Shown: piece after piece, positions 10,740-19,709 of the stretch
Layout of the letters: each line of letters opens with the position of its first letter
How positions within the stretch are numbered: the first letter of the stretch is position 1
Origin: Moraxellaceae bacterium
Lineage (GTDB): Bacteria > Pseudomonadota > Gammaproteobacteria > Pseudomonadales > Moraxellaceae
Length of the DNA stretch: 54,231 bases
Reading direction: 5' to 3'
Assembly (NCBI GenBank): GCA_020697295.1
Contig: JAJFBF010000021.1
Coordinates: forward strand, 1-54,231
Made by a program: the position numbers and the translations under genes
The notes under the pieces: model-generated
Database searches by the model: none
What the model saw: the letters and a program-made list of their open reading frames with translations, nothing else
What the model was told of the DNA's origin: nothing

Positions 10740-13616
10740 CGCTGGCCGAGCTGTGCATCCGCCGCCCGGTCATGACCACGCTGCTCATGGCGGCGTTCGT
10801 GATCTTTGGCCTCGGCGCCTATCGCCTGCTGCCGGTGAGCGAGCTGCCGAATGTGGATTTTCCGACCGTCTCGGTGAGCGCGAGCCTGCCCGGCGCCTCG
10901 CCGGAGACCATGGCCGCCGCGGTGGCGACACCGCTCGAGGGCCAGTTCTCAACCATCGCCGGCCTCGACTCGATGACCTCGGTGAGCTCGCAGGGCAGCA
11001 CCCGCGTCACCCTGCAGTTCAACCTCGACCGTGACATCGACGCCGCCGCGCAGGACGTTCAGGCGGCGATCTCGGCAGCGACGCGCCGGCTGCCGCCGGG
11101 CATGCCCTCGCCGCCCTCCTTTCGCAAGGTAAATCCTGCTGATTCGCCAGTATTTTACATGGCGCTGTACTCGGAGACCCTGCCCGCCACCACCGTCAAT
11201 GAATACGCCGAGACGCAGCTGGCGCAGCGCATCTCCACGCTCGCGGGCGTAGCCCAGGTGAATGTGTTCGGTGCGCAGAAAAAAGCCGTGCGCATCCAGG
11301 TCGATCCCGACCGCCTGCAGGCGCGCGGCATCGGCCTGGATGAACTGCAGCGCGCCATCAGCTCCGCCAACGTCAACCAGCCGGTGGGCAGCTTTGACGG
11401 CGGCGCCCAGACCGTGGCCATCCGCACCAATGGCCAGCTCAAGACCGCCGCCGAATACCGCACCCTGGTGGTCGCCTGGCGCAATGGCGCGCCGGTGCGC
11501 CTGGAAGACGTCGCGGGCGCCGTGGACGGCGTCGAGAACGAGAAGGTCGCCACCCGCTTCCGTGACAAGCGCGCCATCGTCCTTGCCGTGCAACGCCAGC
11601 CCGGCGCCAACACCGTGGCCATGGTGCAGGGCATCCGCGCCATGCTGCCCGCCTTCCGCGAAAGCCTGCCGGCCGGCATCCACCTCGACATCCTCTACGA
11701 CCGCAGCGAGACCATCCATCACTCCATCGTCGACGTGCAGTTCACGCTGTTGCTCGCGGCCTTCCTGGTGGTGCTGGTCATCCTGCTGTTCCTGCGCAAT
11801 TTCTCCGCGACGGTGATTCCGGCCCTGGCGCTGCCGATCTCGGTCATCGGCACCTTTGCCTTCATGTATGCCTTCGGCTTCAGCCTCGACAGTCTCTCCT
11901 TGCTTGCGCTCACGCTGGCGGTGGGCTTCGTGGTCGACGACGCCATCGTCATGCTGGAAAACATCGTGCGCCATATCGAGCGCGGCGAGACGCCTTGGCA
12001 GGCGGCGCTCAAGGGTTCGCGCGAGATCGGCTTCACCATCATCTCGATGACGGTATCGCTGATTGCCGTATTCATCCCGGTGCTGTTCATGGGCGGCATC
12101 GTCGGCCGCCTGCTGCACGAATTCGCGGTGACCATCTGCGCCGCCATCCTGGTTTCCGGCATCGTCTCGCTCACCCTCACGCCCATGCTCTGCAGTCGTT
12201 ACCTGAAAGCGCATGCCGAGCAGAAGCCCTCGCGCTTCTTTGACTGGACCGAGGCGAAGTTCAAGGCACTGCTGCAGGCCTACGAGCGCTCGCTGGACTG
12301 GACCCTGGCGCGGCCGCGCCTGATGCTGGGCGTGTTTATCGGCACGCTCCTGCTCACCGGCGTGCTGTACAAGCTGACGGCTCGCGACTTCCTGCCGGGC
12401 GGCGACACCGGCCAGATCATCGCCTTCACCGAAGGCGCGCAGGACGCTTCCTTCGCCAGTGTCGTCACGCGCCAGCGCGAGGCCGCGGCGATCATTGCCA
12501 AAGACCCGAACGTGCAGGCCTTCATGTCCACCGTCGGCGCCGGCGGCTCGCGCCCCACCGCCAACACCGGCACAATGTTCATCACCCTGAAGCCGCGCGG
12601 CGAGCGCGACCTGAACGCCGACGAGGTCATCCAGCAGCTGCGCCCCAAACTGGCGAATATCGAAGGCCTCAAGGTGTCGCTGCAGAATCCGCCGGCGATC
12701 CGTATCGGCGGCCAGCTCACCTCGGCGCAATACCAGTACACGCTGCAAAGCACCGACATCGTCGAGCTCTATGACTGGGCCGACGTGCTGCTGGAAAAGG
12801 TGCGGGAGCTCCCCGGCTTTGTCGATGTGGCCAGCAACCTCAACATCAGCAGCCCGACCCTGGTGCTGGATGTGGACCGCGACCGCCTGGCCGCTGGATG
12901 CGGTGACGAGCGTGCGCCGCACCACGCAGGCACTGACGGTCAATCACCAGGGCCAGCTGCCGGCGGTGACGATTTCCTTCAACCTGCAGCCGGGCGTGTC
13001 GCTGGGCGCGGCCGTGGACCGCATTCGCGCCATGGAAGGTACGCTCAGTTTGCCGGGCACGCTCACCACCGGCCTGCAGGGCACCGCGCAAGCCTTCGAG
13101 GAATCCTTCCGCGGCATGGGCTGGCTGCTGCTGATCGCCATTCTGGTGGTCTATCTGGTGCTGGGCATTCTTTACGAGAGCTTCCTGCACCCGCTCACCA
13201 TTCTCTCGGGATTGCCGGCGGCGGCGCTGGGCGCCCTGCTCACGCTGCTGATCTTCAAGACCAGCCTCGGGCTGTACGCCTTCGTGGGCGTGATCATGCT
13301 GGTGGGGATCGTGAAGAAGAACGCGATCATGATGATCGACTTTGCTCTGCAACTGCAGCGCGAGGGCGTGCTGCCCTTTGACGCCATCCGCGAGGCCTGC
13401 CTCATCCGCTTCCGGCCCATCATGATGACGACGATGGCCGCGCTCGCCGGCACCCTGCCGATCGCGCTGGCCTTCGGCGCCGGCGGCGAGGTGCGACAGC
13501 CGCTGGGCCTGGCCGTGGTGGGTGGCCTGCTGGTGTCGCAATGGCTGACGCTTTACCTCACGCCCACCATCTATCTCTACCTGAGCCGATTTTCAAAGCC
13601 GGAATTGGCGCGGTAG
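10736..13616 (+). pseudogene. RND efflux permease (MdtB/MdtC-like), disrupted by a frameshifting deletion
   Basis: The first frame encodes a normal RND pump from its N-terminus (TLAELCIRRPVMTTLLM) through the TM4 proton-relay site GFVVDDAIVML and into the second periplasmic loop. At 12888-12896 homology stops after DVDRDRLAA and resumes in the +1 frame at PLDAVTSVRRTTQALTV, continuing through the C-terminal membrane half to YLSRFSKPELAR. Against MdtC-like proteins about 60 residues of the PC subdomain are missing, and the frame change requires a loss of 3n+2 bases. The flanks share GCCGC, as in a deletion between short direct repeats. In the original frame translation runs on out of phase to 13381. 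The intact family has about 1030 residues; the pieces here total about 960. An assembly error is the main alternative. Confidence 0.85.
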
Positions 13617-13618
13617 AT

Positions 13619-13692
13619 CGGACTTCAGCCGGGGGCGCCCAGCCCGTCACCATCACCTGCGCCCCCCTTGAGGTCGGGCTTTTCAGCCCGAC
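13619..13692. repeat. GTCGGGCT-type palindromes after the RND operon
   Basis: A degenerate long element (13619-13648) is followed by a short perfect hairpin (13673-13692, 8-bp stem GTCGGGCT / AGCCCGAC, loop TTTC). Both belong to the repeat family found in four other gaps of this window. They lie between convergent genes and may act as a transcript end or mRNA stabiliser. Confidence 0.7.
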
Positions 13693-13793
13693 ACGCCCCG
13701 CCCAAAGGTCCGTTCCGCCTCAATCGGCAGTCGTGGCGACCCAAGCCTCAATGGCCCCACACAGGCGCCAGCCCTCCAGCAGGCAGCGCCCCT

Positions 13794-14456
13794 TCAGTGC
13801 GCGCGCAAAGTCTGCACGCCATCGGCGGTGCCGAGCAGCAGCACATCCGCCGGGCGCAGCGCGAATAGCCCGTTGGTGACGACGCCCACGATATTATTGA
13901 TGCGCTCCTCCATCCGCCGCGGCACATCGATGGACAGGTTCCACACATCGAGGATGACGTTGCCGTTATCCGTGACGACGCCATCGCGATAGACCGGGCT
14001 GCCGCCCAGTTTCACGAGCTCGCGCGCGACATAAGAGCGCGCCATGGGAATGACCTCGACCGGCAGGGGAAAGGTCCCGAGACCATCGACCTTCTTGCTG
14101 GCATCGCAGATGCACACGAACTTCCGGGACACCGCCGCCACGATCTTCTCGCGGGTCAGCGCGGCGCCCCCGCCCTTGATCATCTCGAGGGCGGCGTTGA
14201 TCTCGTCGGCGCCATCGACATAGACGCTGATGCTGCCCACCGAATTAAGGTCCAGCACTTCGATGCCGATGGCCTTGAGCCGGTCGGCGGTGGCTTGGGA
14301 GCTGGCCACGGCGCCGGGAATGTCGTCGCGCATGGCCGCCAGGGCCTCGATAAAGAAATTGGCCGTGGAGCCAGTGCCGACCCCCAGGATCTCGCCCGGC
14401 TCGACATGGGCGAGGGCGGCCTCGGCAACGGCTTTCTTGAGGGCGTTCTGGTCCAT
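13794..14456 (-). CDS. rpiA: Ribose-5-phosphate isomerase A
   Basis: This enzyme interconverts ribose 5-phosphate and ribulose 5-phosphate in the non-oxidative pentose phosphate pathway. The 220-aa product matches the family length. Motifs include [11 protein letters not shown] (phosphate-binding loop, about 26-36), VDGADEI (active-site Asp pair) and [12 protein letters not shown] (catalytic Glu/Lys region). It is divergent from ilvA, a common neighbour in related proteobacteria. Confidence 0.96.
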   Translation of the reverse strand: MDQNALKKAVAEAALAHVEPGEILGVGTGSTANFFIEALAAMRDDIPGAVASSQATADRLKAIGIEVLDLNSVGSISVYVDGADEINAALEMIKGGGAALTREKIVAAVSRKFVCICDASKKVDGLGTFPLPVEVIPMARSYVARELVKLGGSPVYRDGVVTDNGNVILDVWNLSIDVPRRMEERINNIVGVVTNGLFALRPADVLLLGTADGVQTLRAH

Positions 14457-14635
14457 GCGGGGCTCCGGCGGGAAAAACCACCATTATAAGGCCCTCCGGA
14501 CGGCGCCGCCTGTTTCCTGTCCAACGCCCGGCCACAACCGTATGCCAAAGGCAGGCCCGACCTGCAATCTGCCGTGACGGCATGATCCAGCCGGGGACGC
14601 CCAGCCCGAACCGCATCACCGGCTCCACCTTGCCG

Positions 14636-14761
14636 GTCGGGCTTCAGCCCGACAGAGAGGGTGGCAGGTCGGGCTAAAGCCCGACTTGCAGCGCCGGAAC
14701 CCGGCAGCGGAGTCCGGGCCAGGATATCTGTCGGGCTCGGCGCCCCCGGCTGAAGCCCGAC
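14636..14761. repeat. Three GTCGGGCT-type palindromes in the rpiA-ilvA gap
   Basis: The 426-bp gap (14457-14882) holds two short perfect palindromes (14636-14653 and 14668-14685) and one long element (14730-14761) in inverted orientation. A further degenerate copy lies near 14587-14608. The promoters of both divergent genes must share this gap. I saw no leader peptide rich in Ile/Leu/Val and no clear attenuator before ilvA. Confidence 0.75.
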
Positions 14762-14882
14762 CTGCAGTGAATGCCCAGGCGTCTGGGGCCAGCCACCGGG
14801 CCCCGCGCCCGACCTTTCCCCCGCAGCGCGTACGGTACTGGTAACATCAGGCTTTCGCCCTGCCCCGGACTGCCGCCGCGCC

Positions 14883-16394
14883 ATGCTCGAAACCTATGTA
14901 AAGAAGATCCTCCGCGCCCGCGTCTATGACGTGGCGGTGGAGTCACCCCTGGACGAGGCCGCCGGCCTGACCCGTCGCCTGAAGAACCGCGTCCTGCTCA
15001 AGCGCGAGGACCTGCAGCCGGTGTTCTCCTTCAAGCTGCGCGGCGCCTACAACAAGATCGTCCAGCTCTCGGCCGAGGAAAAGGCGCGTGGCGTCATCTG
15101 CGCCTCGGCCGGCAACCACGCCCAGGGCGTGGCGCTGGCGGTGCGCAAGCTCGGCATCAAGGGCGTGATCGTGATGCCGCAGACCACGCCCGACATCAAG
15201 GTCAACGGCGTCAGGAACCTGGGCGGCAATGTCGTCCTCGCCGGCGATTCCTATGACGAGGCCTTCGCCCACGCCACCAGGCTTGCCGAAGAAAAGGGCT
15301 ACACCTTCGTGCATCCCTATGACGATCCCGAAGTGATCGCCGGCCAGGGCACCGTCGCCATGGAAATCCTGCGCCAGCACACCGGCGACATCGACGCCAT
15401 TTTCGTACCCGTCGGCGGCGGCGGCCTTGCGGCCGGCATCGCCGCCTATGTGAAATACGTACGCCCCGAGATCAAGGTCATCGCGGTCGAGCCCGAGGAC
15501 GCCGCCTGCCTGGCCGCCGCCATGAAGGCGCGCAAGCGCGTCACCCTCGAGCACGTCGGCCTCTTTGCCGACGGCGTTGCTGTCGCGCGCATCGGCGAGG
15601 AAACCTTCAAGGTTCTGAAGGACCATATCGACGATGTCATCACCGCCAGCACCGACGAGATTTGCGCGGCCATCAAGGACATCTTCGATGACACCCGCTC
15701 CATCGCCGAGCCCGCCGGCGCGCTGGCGTTGGCCGGCCTCAAGAAGTACGTGGCGCGCGAAGGCTGCGAGGGACGCACGCTGATCGCCATCGACTCCGGC
15801 GCCAACATGAATTTTGATCGACTGCGCCACATCTCCGAACGCACCGAGATCGGCGAGAAGCGCGAAGGCATCTTCGCGGTGACGCTGCCCGAGAAGCCCG
15901 GCGCCTTCCGCGCCTTCTGCGCCGCCCTCGGCAAGCGCAACATCACCGAGTTCAACTACCGCTACGCCGATGCGCGCGACGCCCATGTCTTTGTCGGCGT
16001 GCAGCTGCGCCAGGGCGACGAGGAGCGGCGTGAACTCACCGCGGCGCTGGAGAAGAAAGGCTATCCGGTGCTCGACCTGTCCGATGACGAGATGGCCAAG
16101 CTGCATATCCGCCATCTGGTCGGCGGCCACGCCCCCATCGGCGACGAGCGCCTGTTCCGCTTCGAGTTTCCGGAGCGGCCCGGTGCGCTCATGAATTTCC
16201 TGACCCGGCTCGAGGCAGGCTGGAACATCTCGCTGTTCCACTACCGTAACCACGGCGCCGCCTACGGCCGCGTGCTGGTCGGCCTGCAACTGGGCGGCCG
16301 CCCGCACAAGGAATTGCTGGAGTCACTGACCACCGTCGGCTATCCCTTCCAGGACGAAACCGACAACCCGGCCTACAAGCTCTTCCTGGGCTGA
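14883..16394 (+). CDS. ilvA: Threonine ammonia-lyase, biosynthetic
   Basis: This PLP enzyme deaminates threonine to 2-oxobutanoate, the first step of isoleucine synthesis. The 503-aa protein has the PLP-lysine motif FSFKLRGAYNK (Lys51), a glycine-rich phosphate loop (VPVGGGGLAAGI) and two C-terminal ACT-like regulatory domains beginning near residues 335 and 430 (EKPGAFRAFC, ERPGALMNFL). The two-ACT layout is that of the isoleucine-inhibited biosynthetic form. Its 3' end overlaps the convergent DUF457 gene by 22 bp. Confidence 0.96.
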   Translation: MLETYVKKILRARVYDVAVESPLDEAAGLTRRLKNRVLLKREDLQPVFSFKLRGAYNKIVQLSAEEKARGVICASAGNHAQGVALAVRKLGIKGVIVMPQTTPDIKVNGVRNLGGNVVLAGDSYDEAFAHATRLAEEKGYTFVHPYDDPEVIAGQGTVAMEILRQHTGDIDAIFVPVGGGGLAAGIAAYVKYVRPEIKVIAVEPEDAACLAAAMKARKRVTLEHVGLFADGVAVARIGEETFKVLKDHIDDVITASTDEICAAIKDIFDDTRSIAEPAGALALAGLKKYVAREGCEGRTLIAIDSGANMNFDRLRHISERTEIGEKREGIFAVTLPEKPGAFRAFCAALGKRNITEFNYRYADARDAHVFVGVQLRQGDEERRELTAALEKKGYPVLDLSDDEMAKLHIRHLVGGHAPIGDERLFRFEFPERPGALMNFLTRLEAGWNISLFHYRNHGAAYGRVLVGLQLGGRPHKELLESLTTVGYPFQDETDNPAYKLFLG

Positions 16395-16912
16395 TCTCGG
16401 CAGCCACCCTTTTGCTCCTTTGCGCGCGCCTCCTTTCCCCGCCGCCACTTCCATAAGGCCCAGGCGCAGAGAACCAGCTCCACGGCGAACGACCAGTGCA
16501 GGACAAAGTTCAGCCACCACGGCCGCCAGCGTGCCGGTACGGTGAAGAGTGCGAAGGGCCGGTCCACCAGTGGCGCCAGCCACCAGATGTCTCCCACCAG
16601 CGTATCCAGCAGCAGATGCGCAAATCCGCCAAGGCCGAACAAGAGCAGTAACGCCGCGCCGTTATGCCGTCGCGCAAGCGCGGCACCAGCCACTGCCACT
16701 GCCAGCCATGCAACGGGCCAGTGTGACCAATAGTGGTGATGATGCGTTTGGCGGTGATCCACGAAGTAAAAATAGAAAAGATCCAGATCGGGCGCAAGCG
16801 CGCCTGCAAGCCCGACCACGAGTGCGACGCCTGGCGGCGCCGCGCGGTGCCAGCCGCGACCGATGAGGAATCGTGTCAGCAGATAGCCTGCGGGCAAATG
16901 GGCGATAAACAT
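16373..16912 (-). CDS. DUF457/YdjM-like membrane protein (metal-dependent hydrolase superfamily)
   Basis: This 179-aa polytopic protein opens with MFIAHLPAGYLLTRFL, then has LAPDLDLFYFYFVDHRQTHHHHYWSHWP. The conserved His and Asp residues and the membrane setting match YdjM/DUF457 proteins annotated as inner-membrane metal-dependent hydrolases. About four membrane segments are visible, and the C-tail is basic. It starts 10 bp after the GT51 gene stop, so it is probably the last gene of that operon. Its role in the module is unknown. Confidence 0.78.
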   Translation of the reverse strand: MFIAHLPAGYLLTRFLIGRGWHRAAPPGVALVVGLAGALAPDLDLFYFYFVDHRQTHHHHYWSHWPVAWLAVAVAGAALARRHNGAALLLLFGLGGFAHLLLDTLVGDIWWLAPLVDRPFALFTVPARWRPWWLNFVLHWSFAVELVLCAWALWKWRRGKEARAKEQKGGCRDQPRKSL

Positions 16913-16922
16913 GGCAGTTGCC

Positions 16923-18206
16923 TCAGTTGCTCGCCGGCGGCGCCAGGCTGGCCAGCAGGATGACGGCTTCGCGGCGGCGGCGCGGACCCGTGCCCATGCC
17001 GTCCACGACCCAGCTGGCGCGGCGCATATTGGGCTGGCCGGTGGCCCGCCAGTGCCGCACTTCGCGGTCGGGCGTGTGCAACATGGCGGCAAGCCAGGCC
17101 GCCTCGGCGCGACCCAGCGTCGCAGCCGGCCTGCCGTAGTAGGTGCGTGCGGCCATTTCTGCCCCGCAGACGCCGCGCCCCCAGGGCGCGACCGCGAGAT
17201 ACAATTGCAGAATGCGCGGCTTGCCCAGCGTTTCCTCCATTTCCAAGGCATAAAGCAGTTCGCGCAATTTGCGGACATGCGTTCGGTCGCTACCGGTGAA
17301 GAGCAGCCTGGCAAGCTGCTGGCTGAGTGTGCTGCCGCCGCGCGCGATGCCGTTGCCGGCCTGGTTCCGCTGCAGCGAGACGGTGGCCTCGCGCAGGTCG
17401 ACACCGGTGTGTTGCCAGAAGCGCTGGTCTTCGGCGGCGATCACAGCCTTGCCCAGCCAGCGACCAGCCGGGGCCGGTGTTTGCGGGACAGTCTCCGCGC
17501 GGCTGCAGACCATCGCCGGCAGGCGCCGGCGCAGGGAGTTCGTACCCAGTCCGCTTACCCGGAAACCCGTCAGCGTGGGTCGCATGCGCAGGTCGCGCTG
17601 CGGCATGCGCAGAGTCAGGTGTGCACCGAACTCGCCAACGATACGGGCATGACGCAGCTCCGGGATGTCAGCGGCAAAGAGGGCGTACAAGTCACGCAGG
17701 GGAGTGGGTAGCAGGGTGAGTTCCAGTTCCATGCCGCCCTCAGTGAGCGTGGCCACAAAATGCGCCTGCGCCCTGGCGCCCACCAGAAGGCCACCGCGCA
17801 GTGTGTCGCCGGTACGGTGCAAGCTGGCCCGTGCCTCAGAGATCCGGATCGGCGCTTCGCTCAGCGCACGCGACCGCACGATGCAGGGGCTGCATCGCAA
17901 CAGAAGCTGGCCACGCGGCCCCGCCGCCAGCGCGACGGCGCCCCAGCGCGTAACCAGTACGCGGCCGTCCAGCAGCCGGATGACACGCGGCTGCGTGGCC
18001 AGGCGCAGCACCTTGACCGCACTGACACGGTAAGTCAGGCCCCGTGCCTGCAGGGGCCATGCCCACTCCCCGGGCGCGGCATGGAAGTACCAGCCACCGG
18101 CCACGATCGCGCCCGCCAGTGCCAGCACCATTCCCGCCAGTCCCCACACCAGTCGGCGCAGACGTCGGTTGCGTTTCACGGCGACGGTAAAATCGCTGGC
18201 GATCAT
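16923..18206 (-). CDS. GT51 peptidoglycan glycosyltransferase (monofunctional transglycosylase-like) with a long N-terminal region
   Basis: This enzyme probably polymerises lipid II glycan chains at the inner membrane. The 427-aa protein has one N-terminal membrane segment (about 19-41). A roughly 200-residue beta-rich region of unknown fold follows. The GT51 domain comes last: IAAEDQRFWQHTGVD (catalytic Glu259), RGGSTLSQQLAR and RKLRELLYALEME. No transpeptidase domain follows, as in MtgA, but MtgA is only about 240 aa. Two conserved positions differ: the usual ILExYLN reads ILQLYLA, and the Lys after QQL is Arg, so activity should be tested. AAGGAG (18214-18219 on the complement) supports the start. 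It lies 82 bp downstream of the exosortase gene. Confidence 0.88.
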   Translation of the reverse strand: MIASDFTVAVKRNRRLRRLVWGLAGMVLALAGAIVAGGWYFHAAPGEWAWPLQARGLTYRVSAVKVLRLATQPRVIRLLDGRVLVTRWGAVALAAGPRGQLLLRCSPCIVRSRALSEAPIRISEARASLHRTGDTLRGGLLVGARAQAHFVATLTEGGMELELTLLPTPLRDLYALFAADIPELRHARIVGEFGAHLTLRMPQRDLRMRPTLTGFRVSGLGTNSLRRRLPAMVCSRAETVPQTPAPAGRWLGKAVIAAEDQRFWQHTGVDLREATVSLQRNQAGNGIARGGSTLSQQLARLLFTGSDRTHVRKLRELLYALEMEETLGKPRILQLYLAVAPWGRGVCGAEMAARTYYGRPAATLGRAEAAWLAAMLHTPDREVRHWRATGQPNMRRASWVVDGMGTGPRRRREAVILLASLAPPASN

Positions 18207-18288
18207 GATGAAGCTCCTTTCAGGCGACCGGTGACACGCTGGCGGGCGCTAACGCTGTTTCGCGGGATGATGGCCATGACGGACGCCC

Positions 18289-19695
18289 TCACAGGACCTG
18301 CGCCGTGGTAACGGCCAGCCATGGCCCTGGCGAGCGCCCCAGGCTTGCCGCCCAGAACCAGGCAGACGCGTCGGTGAAGTTGCCGTTGGCCGCGTCGCTG
18401 ATGCGCTCGCACACGCGCAGGCGTCGACCGTTGCGCTCGGCGATAAAGCAGCGGCGGAGACGTGACGTACTTTCCCGCTCCAGGCGTTCGTCACGAATGA
18501 CGTAGCCAAGCCCGCGATAGCAGTCAGCTGCCGGATGCAACATGCGCGTGGGGGCGGTGATGCGACGCAGCACGACAAGGCGCTCGCCGTCGCTGAAGCG
18601 ACCGATGATCCCCGGGAACTGCGCCGCAAAGCGCTGCTCCACGGCGCTCAGCGACAAGGGCTGCAGGCGGCGCCCCTCCCAGGTCTCGGGCCAGTTGGCC
18701 GGCGCGGGAGGCGCCGCCTGCGCATCAACACTCGTGCGCGCCTGCAGCGGCGCCACCGCGAACAGTGCGAGAGCCACCAGCAGCCAGGGCTTGGCGCGAG
18801 CAGTGTCCGCCGACGTCGCGGGAACCGCTCCTGCCTCCATCGCTCTCTCGAGCACAGCCGAAGACCGCACCGCTCGCCCCATCAGGTGGAAAACGCCCAG
18901 GCACACGGCCACCAGCACCAGGAGGCCGACGCCCGCGTGTGCCCAGGCAGGCCAGTCCCAGCCGGCGCCTTCACGCGCCACCAGCACGGTGTTGCGCAGC
19001 ACATTGCCCGAGACCACCAGCAGGCCAATCAGCGGTGCCCGCCTCAGGAAATCGCGATCGCGCAGGCCGGCCAGCAAGGCCGCGACGCAGGCAATGAAAT
19101 AGGCGGTCCAGGCCATGTGGATGCCGGAACAGGGCGCATCCACCAGGACCAGGCGACCGTCCACGATCAGCGACGCGCCGCTGCGTTCGGTGACAAAACC
19201 CGCCGCACGCAGCAGCCACAGGCTGGCCTCCGCCGTCACCACACGCAGCGGAAATCCCGCATAGAACTGCAGCGAAGACAGCAAGGGCAACGACAGCAGC
19301 GCGAGCCCTGCATAGGGCAGCAGCGGCTGGCCCCGCCGCGCCATGCCCGCCAGCAGAGCCGATACCGCAAGACTGGCGGCGACCGCGCGCAGCAGCATGG
19401 GCAGGCCCGCACCCAGGCAGGCGACCGCGGCCAGGATGACCGTCAGCAGCGCCCAGCGTGACGCCAGCGTCCGGCCCCAGGCGGCGCGCTGCCACGCGAG
19501 CGCCACCAGTAGCGCAGCCAACGCCACCACGCCCAGCGGCTCGTCGGAGCCGTCGCGCATCCGCGCGAGGCTCCATACCCACACTGGCCATAGCGCGGCG
19601 AGCAGGGCCGCCAGGCAGACTGCCGCCGGCAGGGCCTGCAGACGGCGCCAGGCCTGGCCGGTGAAATCCCGGAGGGTCGTTACGAAGGAGGACAT
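18289..19695 (-). CDS. Exosortase with EpsI-like C-terminal domain
   Basis: Exosortases are membrane cysteine proteases/transpeptidases that process PEP-CTERM tails. The 468-aa protein has about eight membrane segments and the three family residues in order: Cys189 in DAPCSGIHMAW, Arg234 in GNVLRNTVLV and His253 in WAHAGVGL. After a last membrane segment, the C-terminal part (about 355-468) has the EpsI/DUF3485-like pattern with HPAADCYRGLGYVI, so the companion domain is fused to the enzyme. It starts 14 bp after the VIT/PEP-CTERM gene stop, which strongly suggests a dedicated enzyme-substrate pair. The exact exosortase subclass cannot be set by eye. GGGAG precedes the ATG. Confidence 0.9.
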   Translation of the reverse strand: MSSFVTTLRDFTGQAWRRLQALPAAVCLAALLAALWPVWVWSLARMRDGSDEPLGVVALAALLVALAWQRAAWGRTLASRWALLTVILAAVACLGAGLPMLLRAVAASLAVSALLAGMARRGQPLLPYAGLALLSLPLLSSLQFYAGFPLRVVTAEASLWLLRAAGFVTERSGASLIVDGRLVLVDAPCSGIHMAWTAYFIACVAALLAGLRDRDFLRRAPLIGLLVVSGNVLRNTVLVAREGAGWDWPAWAHAGVGLLVLVAVCLGVFHLMGRAVRSSAVLERAMEAGAVPATSADTARAKPWLLVALALFAVAPLQARTSVDAQAAPPAPANWPETWEGRRLQPLSLSAVEQRFAAQFPGIIGRFSDGERLVVLRRITAPTRMLHPAADCYRGLGYVIRDERLERESTSRLRRCFIAERNGRRLRVCERISDAANGNFTDASAWFWAASLGRSPGPWLAVTTAQVL

Positions 19696-19709
19696 GTCGC
19701 CACTCCCGC

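Noticed and set aside
10949..12943. Long antisense open frame in the RND pump gene
   Set aside because: It has low-complexity Glu/His/Arg/Gln composition and no motif, and it lies opposite a clear transporter coding sequence.
14457..14882. Attenuator or leader peptide for ilvA
   Set aside because: No short frame rich in branched-chain codons followed by alternative hairpins; the hairpins present belong to the dispersed palindrome family.
14943..16307. Antisense open frame in ilvA (454 codons)
   Set aside because: Same codon-bias artefact; ilvA is complete and conserved on the plus strand.
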